This document shows positions 7,751-14,276 of a stretch of DNA of 19,368 nt, piece after piece. Below the pieces are notes generated by a model. It did not search any database. It saw only the letters and a program-made list of their open reading frames with translations, and was not told the origin of the DNA. Location: assembly GCA_043750035.1 (NCBI GenBank), contig JAYVCI010000046.1, positions 1 through 19,368 of the forward strand. The letters are read 5' to 3'. The translations under genes were made by a program, and so were the position numbers. The number at the start of each line of letters is the position of its first letter. Position 1 is the first letter of the stretch. The DNA comes from CANJUD01 sp043750035 (lineage in GTDB: Bacteria > Bacteroidota > Bacteroidia > UKL13-3).

Positions 7751-8083
7751 TTATCGGGTTTTATATTTTATTGCAGTTCCTGAAATAATAGGCCACGTAA
7801 ATTGAAAGTCATACTTAACATTTATCACAGCATCTGCACCTTCTTTTTTTGCCCTTTCGGTCAGCTTTGTTAAAAGTTTTTCGGGTCGGCTAAAAATTGA
7901 ACCGTCAACCTGGATATATTTAAGTTCAATATATTCTCTTGTAGGTTTTATTGTTGTAAATACTTCAACTTCTTTATCGGAAGTTCTTTGTAAATTAGCT
8001 ACAAATGTTGATACACAACTTGTAAATGTGATACTGGCCATAATTCCTAAAACCAGTGTTGTTTTTTTTAGATTGATTGTCAT
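7751..8083 (-). CDS. small lipoprotein, hypothetical
   Basis: About 110 residues. The frame is open from 8128, but the ATG at 8083 is the better start because it places a lysine pair and hydrophobic stretch (LKKTTLVLGIMASI) directly before a lipobox-like TFTSC. The mature protein would be anchored by that cysteine and face the periplasm or outer membrane. The C-terminal part, with KLTERAKKEGADAVINVKYDF, resembles the small YbjQ/heavy-metal-binding-like fold in which GADAV(I/V) follows a helix; this is a pattern impression, not a firm family call. It is divergent from the TetR gene and separated from it by a region full of repeats and promoter-like elements, so it is a natural candidate for TetR control. 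Confidence 0.7.
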   Translation of the reverse strand: MTINLKKTTLVLGIMASITFTSCVSTFVANLQRTSDKEVEVFTTIKPTREYIELKYIQVDGSIFSRPEKLLTKLTERAKKEGADAVINVKYDFQFTWPIISGTAIKYKTR

Positions 8084-8199
8084 ATAAGTATTATTAAAAT
8101 TTATTGTTGAACGATTTTTTATCTGCATTGTTATTTTAAAGATCTATTTATCCGATTACTAGCTTAAAACCATAAGGTAAAACTGATTTCAGCGAATGA

Positions 8200-8207
8200 C
8201 AAAATTA
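8200..8207 (-). promoter_or_regulatory. candidate -7 element for the lipoprotein gene
   Basis: Minus-strand TAATTTTG matches TAnnTTTG and lies about 117 bp before the lipoprotein ATG. The area where a -33 element is expected is occupied by the 18-bp palindrome at 8221-8238, and no TTG is present there. Confidence 0.35.
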
Positions 8208-8220
8208 ATGTAAAATGTTA

Positions 8221-8238
8221 TCCCGATAGCTATCGGGA
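8221..8238. repeat. 18-bp perfect palindrome, copy 2
   Basis: Identical to the copy at 2052-2069. Like that copy it is upstream of a minus-strand gene (lipoprotein), here 14-31 bp upstream of a TAnnTTTG element. Confidence 0.9.
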
Positions 8239-8254
8239 GGGAGTAAAATATAAA

Positions 8255-8297
8255 AATTTTATCAGCCATGCGAATTTTATCAGCCTGTGGCGGATAA
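8255..8297. promoter_or_regulatory. triple operator-like site (two direct copies and one inverted)
   Basis: AATTTTATCAGCC occurs at 8255-8267 and again at 8273-8285, an 18-bp period. The second copy is followed after TGT by GGCGGATAA (8289-8297), the reverse complement of TTATCAGCC with one mismatch. The last two sites thus form an imperfect palindrome with 9-bp arms and a 3-bp spacer. Its position between the divergent TetR and lipoprotein genes suggests a binding site for the adjacent regulator. Confidence 0.45.
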
Positions 8298-8321
8298 TCA
8301 GTTTCTGTTTTTTTGTGATTG

Positions 8322-8400
8322 GGGCAAAGATAGGGGTAGTTTTAATATTGATAGTAATGCTATCTTAAATAATTGTAAAATTATTTATCTATCTTTGCCC
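8322..8400. promoter_or_regulatory. back-to-back promoters within a 12-bp inverted repeat
   Basis: GGGCAAAGATAG (8322-8333) and CTATCTTTGCCC (8389-8400) are perfect reverse complements, 55 bp apart. Each arm contains TATCTTTG, a TAnnTTTG -7 element pointing outwards: the right arm towards the TetR gene (start 38 bp further) and the left arm towards the lipoprotein. A smaller inverted pair GATAG-TAATG-CTATC (8350-8364) lies between them and may be an operator. Clear -33 elements were not found at ideal spacing. Confidence 0.5.
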
Positions 8401-8437
8401 GCATTTATTTAAGTGCGAACCCGAAAAACAAGCGTAT

Positions 8438-9115
8438 ATGAAGCTACAGTTACAGATAAAAATGAATGAGGCATTGTTTCTCCGCAACCCTGAAGGGACG
8501 GAGTTGGGCAAAAAAATTATTAAGCACAGTATTCAAATGATTTACAAAAACGGCTTTGAGGCGTTCACCTTCAAAAAACTGGCAGAAGATATTGGCACAA
8601 CAGAAGCAGGTGTGTACCGCTACTTTGAAAAAAAACATAAGCTGTTGATTTACTTAACTGCCTGGTATTGGGGCTGGGTTGAGTTTCAAATTAGTTTTCA
8701 TACGAATAATATTAAAGACCCAATAGTCAAGTTAAAAAAAGTAATTAAGCTGTTGGCAACAAAAGTAGAAGATGATGAACAAACAAGTTATGTCAATGAA
8801 AGTTTGCTGCATCAAATTGTAATTTCCGAAGGTTCAAAAGCATATTTGACCAAACAAGTTGGGGAGGACAACAAGCAACATTTTTTTAAGCCCTATAAAG
8901 ACCTGTGTGCCGTAATCGGAAATATTATTTTGGAGTGCAGCCCGAAATATAAATACCCAAGGTCGTTAGCTTCCACGATTATTGAAATGGCACATTTTCA
9001 AAATTTCTTTATGCATAATCTCCCATCCCTAACTGATTTTATAAAGAGTAAAGAAGAAACCGAGGTTATATCTTTTTTGAATGATTTGGTTTTTTCCAGT
9101 TTGAAGAGGAATTAG
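8438..9115 (+). CDS. TetR/AcrR-family transcriptional regulator
   Basis: A 225-residue protein with an N-terminal TetR DNA-binding domain at about 22-70: KIIKHSIQMIYKNGFEAFTF leads into KKLAEDIGTTEAGVYRYFEKKHKLL, where the turn GTTEAGVYRYF is the recognition helix typical of the family. The remaining helical domain (about 75-225) is the ligand/dimer part; motifs such as AWYWGWVEFQ and NESLLHQIVISEG are seen in many Bacteroidota TetR proteins with unknown ligands. The first ATG (8438) fits the promoter placement; an in-frame ATG at residue 9 (8462) is an alternative. It is divergent from the lipoprotein and probably autoregulated through the inverted repeats in the shared intergenic region. 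Downstream lies only a decayed gene. Confidence 0.9.
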   Translation: MKLQLQIKMNEALFLRNPEGTELGKKIIKHSIQMIYKNGFEAFTFKKLAEDIGTTEAGVYRYFEKKHKLLIYLTAWYWGWVEFQISFHTNNIKDPIVKLKKVIKLLATKVEDDEQTSYVNESLLHQIVISEGSKAYLTKQVGEDNKQHFFKPYKDLCAVIGNIILECSPKYKYPRSLASTIIEMAHFQNFFMHNLPSLTDFIKSKEETEVISFLNDLVFSSLKRN

Positions 9116-9186
9116 TTGTCCCCAAGTAGTAATGTAATGCCGACCTAGTAACTGTTTAGGTCACTTGCAAAAAAATATTTATTGGC

Positions 9187-9213
9187 ATTATACAGATACA
9201 GTTTCTGTATAAT
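9187..9213. terminator. hairpin downstream of the TetR gene (possible terminator)
   Basis: ATTATACAGA (9187-9196) and TCTGTATAAT (9204-9213) form a perfect 10-bp stem with a 7-nt loop, 71 bp after the TetR stop and overlapping the end of the SWIM relic on the other strand. No long T-tract follows on the plus strand, so a terminator role is only possible. Confidence 0.35.
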
Positions 9214-9591
9214 TTGGAAGTCCGTTAGCATGATGGTGGTGAGGTGTAAAAATTTTAATTGAATTGTTATTGGTGAATTCAGTATTATATTTGGCATAAC
9301 GAACTATAAAATAGACCAACTCTTTATGGTGAATATTGTTCAATAATTCTTCAACTGTTGTGCTGTTTTTTTTTCACTCTTCTTGGCATCTTTAATTCGA
9401 TCTTCAATTTCGTCCATTATAATACCTATATGCTTGCACGGTTAGTAATCACTAGGAAAAGAACAAGAAAAAGTATCAATTTCATTGTCTTCAATTTTTA
9501 TCTTGATTGTATAAATTCCATAGTTTCCCTGATACTTAGCACTCCAATTATTGTCAGATATTTCTTGCAAAGTTATTATATCGTTTTTCAT
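9188..9591 (-). pseudogene. decayed SWIM zinc-finger protein gene
   Basis: From ATG 9591 the minus strand reads 49 residues (MKNDIITLQEISDNNWSAKY..., ending FSCSFPSDY) to a TAA at 9444-9442. Reading through, it continues PCKHIGIIMDEIEDRIKD, then hits a TGA a few codons after a run of nine A (complement of 9366-9374). A one-base shift there restores TVEELLNNIHHKEL, then VYFIVRYAKYNTEF, and a TAA at 9190-9188. SWIM fingers have the form CxC...CxH; here C-S-F ... P-C-K-H is recognisable, with the second cysteine changed to Phe and the stop falling inside the finger. The downstream (S/E)LVxFI...A...EF segment is also typical of bacterial SWIM proteins. Stop, frameshift and lost cysteine together indicate a pseudogene. 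The 9592-9778 stretch upstream shows nothing recognisable. Confidence 0.65.
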
Positions 9592-9778
9592 AACTTAATA
9601 TTATTTTTTTTACCTACAAACATAGTATTATATAAATGAATACAACAGCAAACTATCCCGAAACTATTAACATAAAAATACACATTTCACAAAAAATATC
9701 TAATTAATACTATCCCCTATACTGCTACCCAAATCAGGCGTCAGCAACTAACCACTTTAAAAAATCAAGCATCAGCCC

Positions 9779-9806
9779 ACTAACGACTAATGACTAACGA
9801 CTAATA
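9779..9806. repeat. tandem heptanucleotide repeat, 4 units
   Basis: ACTAACG, ACTAATG, ACTAACG and ACTAATA follow each other without gaps. The last unit overlaps the TAG stop (9803-9801) of the DUF420 gene. Imperfect related pieces (CAACTAACCAC) are found about 30 bp to the left. Confidence 0.8.
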
Positions 9807-10358
9807 AGGATAATAAGGCGATATCATCAAATATACAATCACCCCCGTAACAGTTACATACAACCAAATAGGGAAAGCCCATCTAACAAGTTTCTTATGT
9901 TTCTGTACCTGCATTTGCAAGCCTCTGTGGAACGACAATAATATCAAAGGTAACACCACCGCCGCAAGTATAATATGGCTGGTCAATATAAAATAATATA
10001 ATGTTTTTGTTGGGCTATCTTTTGGATATATTGTATCCCCTGCTAAATAATGATAAGTAATATAACTAACCAAAAACAAAGAGGATAATAGAAAAGTGGT
10101 AATATTAATCTTCTTATGTGTTTGAATTTTCTTCCTTTTTATCATATATAATGATAACAGTAAAAGCACAGTACAAGTACCATTAATTATAGCATTTATC
10201 ATAGGAAGCATATATACTTTTTTATATACTTTTTCACGTTGTTCAATTGATGAAAATGTTGGACGTGGTATTACTTTTTCATTAAGTACTACTACCACTA
10301 TAAATACAAATATGGAAACCGCCATTACCAAGCGAAAAATCAATTTATCATTATTCAT
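9801..10358 (-). CDS. DUF420-family membrane protein
   Basis: A 185-residue inner-membrane protein with five hydrophobic segments (about 8-26, 52-73, 84-106, 119-143 and 160-178). Family features include the basic loop KRKKIQTHKKIN, TYHYLAGDT after the third helix, ILTSHIILAAVVLPLILLSF with an in-membrane His, and the C-terminal HKKLVRWAFPIWLYVTVTGV followed by VYLM. These match DUF420 (YozB-like) proteins, which in Bacteroidota are often encoded near cytochrome oxidase assembly genes. No such genes are present here and the molecular role is unknown. Start chosen at ATG 10358, with a good promoter 34 bp upstream. It is divergent from glyA. Confidence 0.88.
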   Translation of the reverse strand: MNNDKLIFRLVMAVSIFVFIVVVVLNEKVIPRPTFSSIEQREKVYKKVYMLPMINAIINGTCTVLLLLSLYMIKRKKIQTHKKINITTFLLSSLFLVSYITYHYLAGDTIYPKDSPTKTLYYFILTSHIILAAVVLPLILLSFHRGLQMQVQKHKKLVRWAFPIWLYVTVTGVIVYLMISPYYPY

Positions 10359-10391
10359 TATTATATATACAATTTATTAATTATAAGACTG

Positions 10392-10424
10392 CAAAAATAA
10401 GGGAATTGGGTACAACTGCACAAA
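10392..10424 (-). promoter_or_regulatory. Bacteroidota-type promoter of the DUF420 gene
   Basis: On the minus strand TTTG (10424-10421), 21 bp of spacer and TATTTTTG (10399-10392) give both the -33 and -7 parts of the Bacteroidota consensus. This is the best complete promoter seen in the window. The opposite glyA side of the 187-bp intergenic region shows no exact TAnnTTTG. Confidence 0.55.
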
Positions 10425-10545
10425 TTATATCCGCAATCAAAAATAGTGTTTAAATATTAGAAACATTTACTTCCTGTGAGCAAATAACTAACAAAGATTA
10501 AAATAGTAGTATTAAATTGCACCCCAATATAAAGTATAATAAACA

Positions 10546-11820
10546 ATGCAAAGAGATCAGGTAGTATTTGACTGGATAAGCAAGGAACTGCAACGCCAGC
10601 AAGCAGGTATAGAGCTTATAGCCAGTGAAAACTTTGTGAGCAAGCAAGTAATGGAAGCTATGGGCAGTTGCCTCACAAACAAATATGCAGAAGGATTGCC
10701 AGGCAAACGCTATTACGGTGGGTGCGAAATAGTAGACCAAGTAGAACAACTTGCAATAGATAGGCTAAAACAATTATTTGGTGCTGAATGGGCCAATGTA
10801 CAACCACATAGTGGGGCCCAGGCCAATGCAGCGGTAATGCTGGCATGCCTAAAAGCGGGCGATAATATTTTAGGGTTCGACCTAAGTCACGGTGGTCATT
10901 TAACGCATGGTTCTACGGTAAATTTTTCTGGTAAATTATATAAACCTCATTTTTATGGAGTAGAGCCGGAAACAGGACTAATTGACTTTGATAAAATAGA
11001 GACCATTGCCATACAATGCCAACCCAAACTTATTATATGCGGAGCATCAGCATACTCCCGCGATTGGGATTATAAAAAACTACGCGAAGTGGCTGATAGA
11101 GTAGGAGCTTTACTGTTAGCAGATATTGCACATCCCGCTGGTTTAATAGCAACCAAATACCTAAATGATCCTTTACAATACTGTCATATAATTACCAGTA
11201 CAACCCACAAAACTTTGCGTGGCCCCAGGGGCGGTATTATAATGATGGGCAAAGATTTTATAAATCCATGGGGACTAACCACGCCCAAAGGGGAAGTAAA
11301 AATGATGAGTGCCCTATTGGATGCTGCCGTTTTCCCCGGAACACAAGGAGGACCACTAGAACATATAATTGCAGGAAAAGCGATTGCATTTGGCGAAGCC
11401 CTTACTGATGAATATAAAAAGTACTGTGGCGATGTAATAAATAATTCCCGCACTATGGCTGAAGCTTTTGTGGGGTTGGGCTACAAAGTAATATCGGGCG
11501 GTACTGATAACCACATGATGTTGATTGACCTCCGTTCGAAAGATTTAACGGGCAAGCTTGCTGAAAATACTTTAATAAAAGCAGGTATCACAATTAACAA
11601 AAACATGGTGCCCTTCGATGATAAGTCACCCTTCGTAACTTCGGGCATGCGTATAGGTACTGCTGCCATGACTACCCGTGGTTTTGGTACTGAACAGTTC
11701 CTACAAGTAGCTCAAATGATTGACCATTTGCTCATCAACAATGACGATGAAACTATTATACACAATACTGCCCAGCAAGTAAAAAAGCTCGCCCTAGATT
11801 TTCCACTTTATCTATCATAA
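10546..11820 (+). CDS. glyA: serine hydroxymethyltransferase
   Basis: PLP enzyme interconverting serine plus tetrahydrofolate with glycine plus 5,10-methylene-tetrahydrofolate, the main source of one-carbon units. Length 424 is close to the E. coli enzyme (417). Clear family motifs: GIELIASENFVS (21-32), the YAEGLPGKRYYGG loop (47-59), QPHSGAQAN (86-94), the PLP-binding DIAHPAG with D193 and H196, and the Schiff-base lysine K222 in STTHKTLRGPRGG. NKNMVPFDDKSPFVTSGMRI near 348 is the usual C-terminal folate-side motif. It is a single-gene unit; a hairpin terminator overlapping a repeat array follows about 105 bp after the stop. The start is fixed by conservation right after the ATG. Confidence 0.98.
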   Translation: MQRDQVVFDWISKELQRQQAGIELIASENFVSKQVMEAMGSCLTNKYAEGLPGKRYYGGCEIVDQVEQLAIDRLKQLFGAEWANVQPHSGAQANAAVMLACLKAGDNILGFDLSHGGHLTHGSTVNFSGKLYKPHFYGVEPETGLIDFDKIETIAIQCQPKLIICGASAYSRDWDYKKLREVADRVGALLLADIAHPAGLIATKYLNDPLQYCHIITSTTHKTLRGPRGGIIMMGKDFINPWGLTTPKGEVKMMSALLDAAVFPGTQGGPLEHIIAGKAIAFGEALTDEYKKYCGDVINNSRTMAEAFVGLGYKVISGGTDNHMMLIDLRSKDLTGKLAENTLIKAGITINKNMVPFDDKSPFVTSGMRIGTAAMTTRGFGTEQFLQVAQMIDHLLINNDDETIIHNTAQQVKKLALDFPLYLS

Positions 11821-11838
11821 TCTCATCCGAAAACGGTG

Positions 11839-11952
11839 TCAGAGGTTGGTGTCCCAACTTCTCCCATCATCTGCAAGCGTTCAGAGGTTGGTGTCCCCAC
11901 TTCTCCCATCATCAGCAAAGCATGTCAGAGGTTGGTGTCCCCACCAACCTCT
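11839..11952. repeat. threefold 42-44 bp tandem repeat behind glyA
   Basis: Units start at 11839, 11881 and 11925, each with TCAGAGGTTGGTGTCCC. The first two units continue with an ACTTCTCCCATCATC-type tail; the third instead continues into CACCAACCTCT, the inverted complement of its own beginning. Confidence 0.85.
11927..11952 (+). terminator. rho-independent-type terminator of glyA
   Basis: AGAGGTTGGTG and CACCAACCTCT form an 11-bp perfect stem around a TCCC loop, followed by a pyrimidine-rich TCTTCTTTTA. It lies between the convergent glyA and OmpA-domain genes and is built from the third repeat unit. Confidence 0.65.
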
Positions 11953-11967
11953 TCTTCTTTTATCCCA

Positions 11968-13545
11968 CTAATTATCCAATACCTTAAACGCTTCCTTAAT
12001 CTCCGCAGGGCTAGCGGCCTTAAATTCCACATGTATTTGAGGGTCGCCAATTGTTATATCTTTTATAAAATAATAGGGTTGTCCTTTTTCATATTTCAGC
12101 ACAACCAATTTAGCTTGCATTCCTTTGGGAATAATATTGTCTTTGGTGAAATCTTTACCTTCAGTAATTTGAGGCAACAACATTTTTTCTCGATTAAATA
12201 CCAAGTAAAAATCTATATTTTTTTGTGGAGCAATATCAACACTAACAAAAGTTCTTTCCTCTTTGCTTGCATATAAACGGTCAAAATTTATCCATCCCAA
12301 TTTATTGGTCGCAGCAAAAGCCCAATTACTCAAATCACGGTTACTTAGTTGAGTGGCATTGTCTTTTAATTGTGCCCTCCAATTTTCTGCTATCAGCATC
12401 AATCCCAATTTGTCCTTGGGGTTCTTAAAATTATATCCAAGGCTACCTACAATTCCTTGTTGCAAGCGAGCATAATCTGCTTCATCCATTGGGCATCCTG
12501 TAGGTGGTTTCAATGGGTCTCCTTTTTTCTTTTTTAATCCAAAGAACCTGGCAATTTTACAAAAAAACAAAGGGCATCTTTCATGGGGTTGTGGTCCACA
12601 ACCTACCCAATCGCCTAAGTCTTTACGAGAATAAGAATCCAATACGCCCATATTTTTTTGGAAGTCTTTCCAATTAATGGCATTGTCTTCTGGATTGGAA
12701 TTTTTCTCACCTTTTTCACGCTCACCTTCATATAATAAAGTACCACTGGGCATACGTTCAGTTTTAGGCATCAGTATCCCTATTTTCATTTTGGGTTTCA
12801 ATTGCAAATTAGCCCCATTTAAACTGGCCATGATATATACTATACCCGAGGTACTAAGTGGTTTTCCATTGGCAGTTGAGGTTAGCCTGTCAGCCAACAT
12901 CTCACTGAATAAAAAATCTTCCTTAACTACAATCTCTATACAACCTTTTGTTTTAGCATTCACACCCACAAATGCCGAGCCTGGTATCATAAACAAAGTA
13001 CCCTGTGGCCCAACAATAACTGTATCTCTAAAAGGAGTAATACAGTGCTTGCTTAAGCTGTTGTGAAGCTGGCCTCCACATTTTTGCCAAATACTGAATA
13101 GCGAATCAGGTGGTTTGCGGGTATAGTTTATTATAATATCTACACGGCGGTTCATCCTTTTGCCATCTTCGGTTTCGTTACTTGCTACAGGGGCATTTTC
13201 GCCAAGTGAATTAACAGTGATAAATTTTTCATCCACACCACTAGTTACCATTAGCTCTTTCACTTTCAATGAGCGGTCTTCGCTCAGTTTTTGATTTTTG
13301 ATGCTGTCACCGGTCGCATCGGCATTGCCTTTAATAAATATTTGAAAAACACTGTATTGAGTTAGCGAATCAATAATACCCATCACACTCATTTTTCCAG
13401 AATCGGTAAGTTCATATTTTCCCGATTCAAAGAAAATACTCTTTTGGTAGGTTGGTGGCGGGCCTGCTGGCTTTTTTTTTCCGCCTTTTTGAGCCATGCA
13501 AATTGAACTGATGGCTAGTAAAATTATAAGTAGATTTTTTTTCAT
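11968..13545 (-). CDS. OmpA-domain protein with N-terminal OmpA domain and long C-terminal region
   Basis: A 525-residue exported protein. The signal peptide is MKKNLLIILLAISSICMA, followed by a K/G/P-rich linker. Residues about 35-140 form an OmpA/MotB-type peptidoglycan-binding domain: IFFESGKYELTDSG at the start, GNADATGD (73-80), NQKLSEDRS (84-92) and GKRMNRRVDI (128-137). In most OmpA proteins this domain is C-terminal; here it comes first. Residues about 170-262 (GPQGTLFMIPGSAFV...GCIEIVVKEDF...NGKPLSTSG...LQLKPKMKIGI) look like a beta-sandwich segment common in Bacteroidota surface proteins. Residues 315-352 contain a cysteine cluster (CGPQPHERCPLFFC, GCP), and NKLGWINFDRLY lies at 414-425. 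The role is probably envelope anchoring; the partner is unknown. The gene converges on glyA and has its own -7 element upstream. Confidence 0.88.
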   Translation of the reverse strand: MKKNLLIILLAISSICMAQKGGKKKPAGPPPTYQKSIFFESGKYELTDSGKMSVMGIIDSLTQYSVFQIFIKGNADATGDSIKNQKLSEDRSLKVKELMVTSGVDEKFITVNSLGENAPVASNETEDGKRMNRRVDIIINYTRKPPDSLFSIWQKCGGQLHNSLSKHCITPFRDTVIVGPQGTLFMIPGSAFVGVNAKTKGCIEIVVKEDFLFSEMLADRLTSTANGKPLSTSGIVYIMASLNGANLQLKPKMKIGILMPKTERMPSGTLLYEGEREKGEKNSNPEDNAINWKDFQKNMGVLDSYSRKDLGDWVGCGPQPHERCPLFFCKIARFFGLKKKKGDPLKPPTGCPMDEADYARLQQGIVGSLGYNFKNPKDKLGLMLIAENWRAQLKDNATQLSNRDLSNWAFAATNKLGWINFDRLYASKEERTFVSVDIAPQKNIDFYLVFNREKMLLPQITEGKDFTKDNIIPKGMQAKLVVLKYEKGQPYYFIKDITIGDPQIHVEFKAASPAEIKEAFKVLDN

Positions 13546-13571
13546 TCTAGTTTTTCAAAAAATTGATGGGG

Positions 13572-13579
13572 CAAAAGTA
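13572..13579 (-). promoter_or_regulatory. candidate -7 element of the OmpA-domain gene
   Basis: Minus-strand TACTTTTG (TAnnTTTG) lies 27 bp before the ATG at 13545. A well-spaced -33 element was not seen. Confidence 0.45.
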
Positions 13580-13713
13580 GAATCAAAAACCTTTTATTTG
13601 AGAGGGATTTTAATTTAGTGTAAAATTAACACAGTGAGGGGAATCGGAATATTTACGAGCTGAATAGTACCCAGCTTAGAAATATAGAACAGCATATCAC
13701 ACCTCGGGTTTTG

Positions 13714-14205
13714 TTAACTTTTCATATTGGCGAACTGAAGCGGCAACCCAAAGTCCTCACTTCTGCATAGGGAAATTACTTCCTGCAAATCGTCAATTTT
13801 CTTGGCAGTAACCCTTATAATATCATCCATAATGGCTGCCTGCACTTTAAGACCACTCTCTTTAATTTTCTTGGTAATTTTTTTACCTGTTTCCTTGTCA
13901 ATCCCTTCTTTAATTGGGATATTTTTTACAACTGTTTTCCCACTAGGTTCAATTTTGCCTGTCAGGTCGAAAGTCATAGCGTCCACGCCTTGTTTAATCG
14001 AACGCGAAATCAAAATATCTACGATAGCATCCACATGCATATCTATATCAGAAATAATTTTAATTGAATTGTTTTTTTTGTCCAACTCAATTGACGAGTC
14101 AGAACCCTTTAAGTCATAACGACTTAAAAGTTCTTTCCTCGCAACATTGATTCCGTTGTCAAGTTTTTGAAAATCAGTTTTGTTGGTAATGTCAAATGAG
14201 GCCAT
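13714..14205 (-). CDS. yajQ: YajQ-family nucleotide-binding protein (UPF0234)
   Basis: A 163-residue cytosolic protein of the YajQ family, known to bind nucleotides; in some bacteria family members bind cyclic di-GMP. The typical N-terminus MASFDI (usually followed by a variable linker), RYDLKGSDSSIELDKK, the central QGVDAMTFDL and the C-terminal IRVTAKKIDDLQEVI...DFGLPLQFANMK are all present. The frame is open upstream to 14379, but the ATG at 14205 is chosen because the family starts with MxSFDI and a -7 promoter element lies between the two candidates. It is divergent from the MbnP-like gene, with 71 bp between the starts. About 170 bp separate its stop from the OmpA-domain gene on the same strand. 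Confidence 0.95.
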   Translation of the reverse strand: MASFDITNKTDFQKLDNGINVARKELLSRYDLKGSDSSIELDKKNNSIKIISDIDMHVDAIVDILISRSIKQGVDAMTFDLTGKIEPSGKTVVKNIPIKEGIDKETGKKITKKIKESGLKVQAAIMDDIIRVTAKKIDDLQEVISLCRSEDFGLPLQFANMKS

Positions 14206-14219
14206 AATTTTTTTTTTTG

Positions 14220-14227
14220 CAAAAATA
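14220..14227 (-). promoter_or_regulatory. candidate -7 element of yajQ
   Basis: Minus-strand TATTTTTG (TAnnTTTG) ends 15 bp before the chosen yajQ ATG, which would exclude the longer reading frame that begins at 14379. Confidence 0.45.
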
Positions 14228-14276
14228 TTGAAATAGATGCAACCCTTTTTGCTTTTTTGGGGTCTTATGTATTGAT

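Noticed and set aside
7539..7805. Plus-strand frame of 88 codons with two hydrophobic segments between terC and the lipoprotein gene
   Set aside because: Its only starts are TTG/GTG, it overlaps the 5' end of terC and the 3' end of the lipoprotein antisense, and no promoter or family motif is visible. A real small membrane protein cannot be excluded.
9358..9639. Plus-strand 93-codon frame, Phe/Ile-rich
   Set aside because: It is the complement of the decayed SWIM gene, whose minus-strand reading has recognisable family motifs.
11839..11952. Possible CRISPR array (three regularly spaced repeats)
   Set aside because: Spacers are nearly identical between units 1 and 2, there are only three units, and no cas gene is present; the third unit is a hairpin.
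11836..12276. Plus-strand frame with twice-repeated SEVGVPTSPII peptide
   Set aside because: The peptide repeat merely reflects the DNA repeat behind glyA; the rest is antisense to the OmpA-domain gene.
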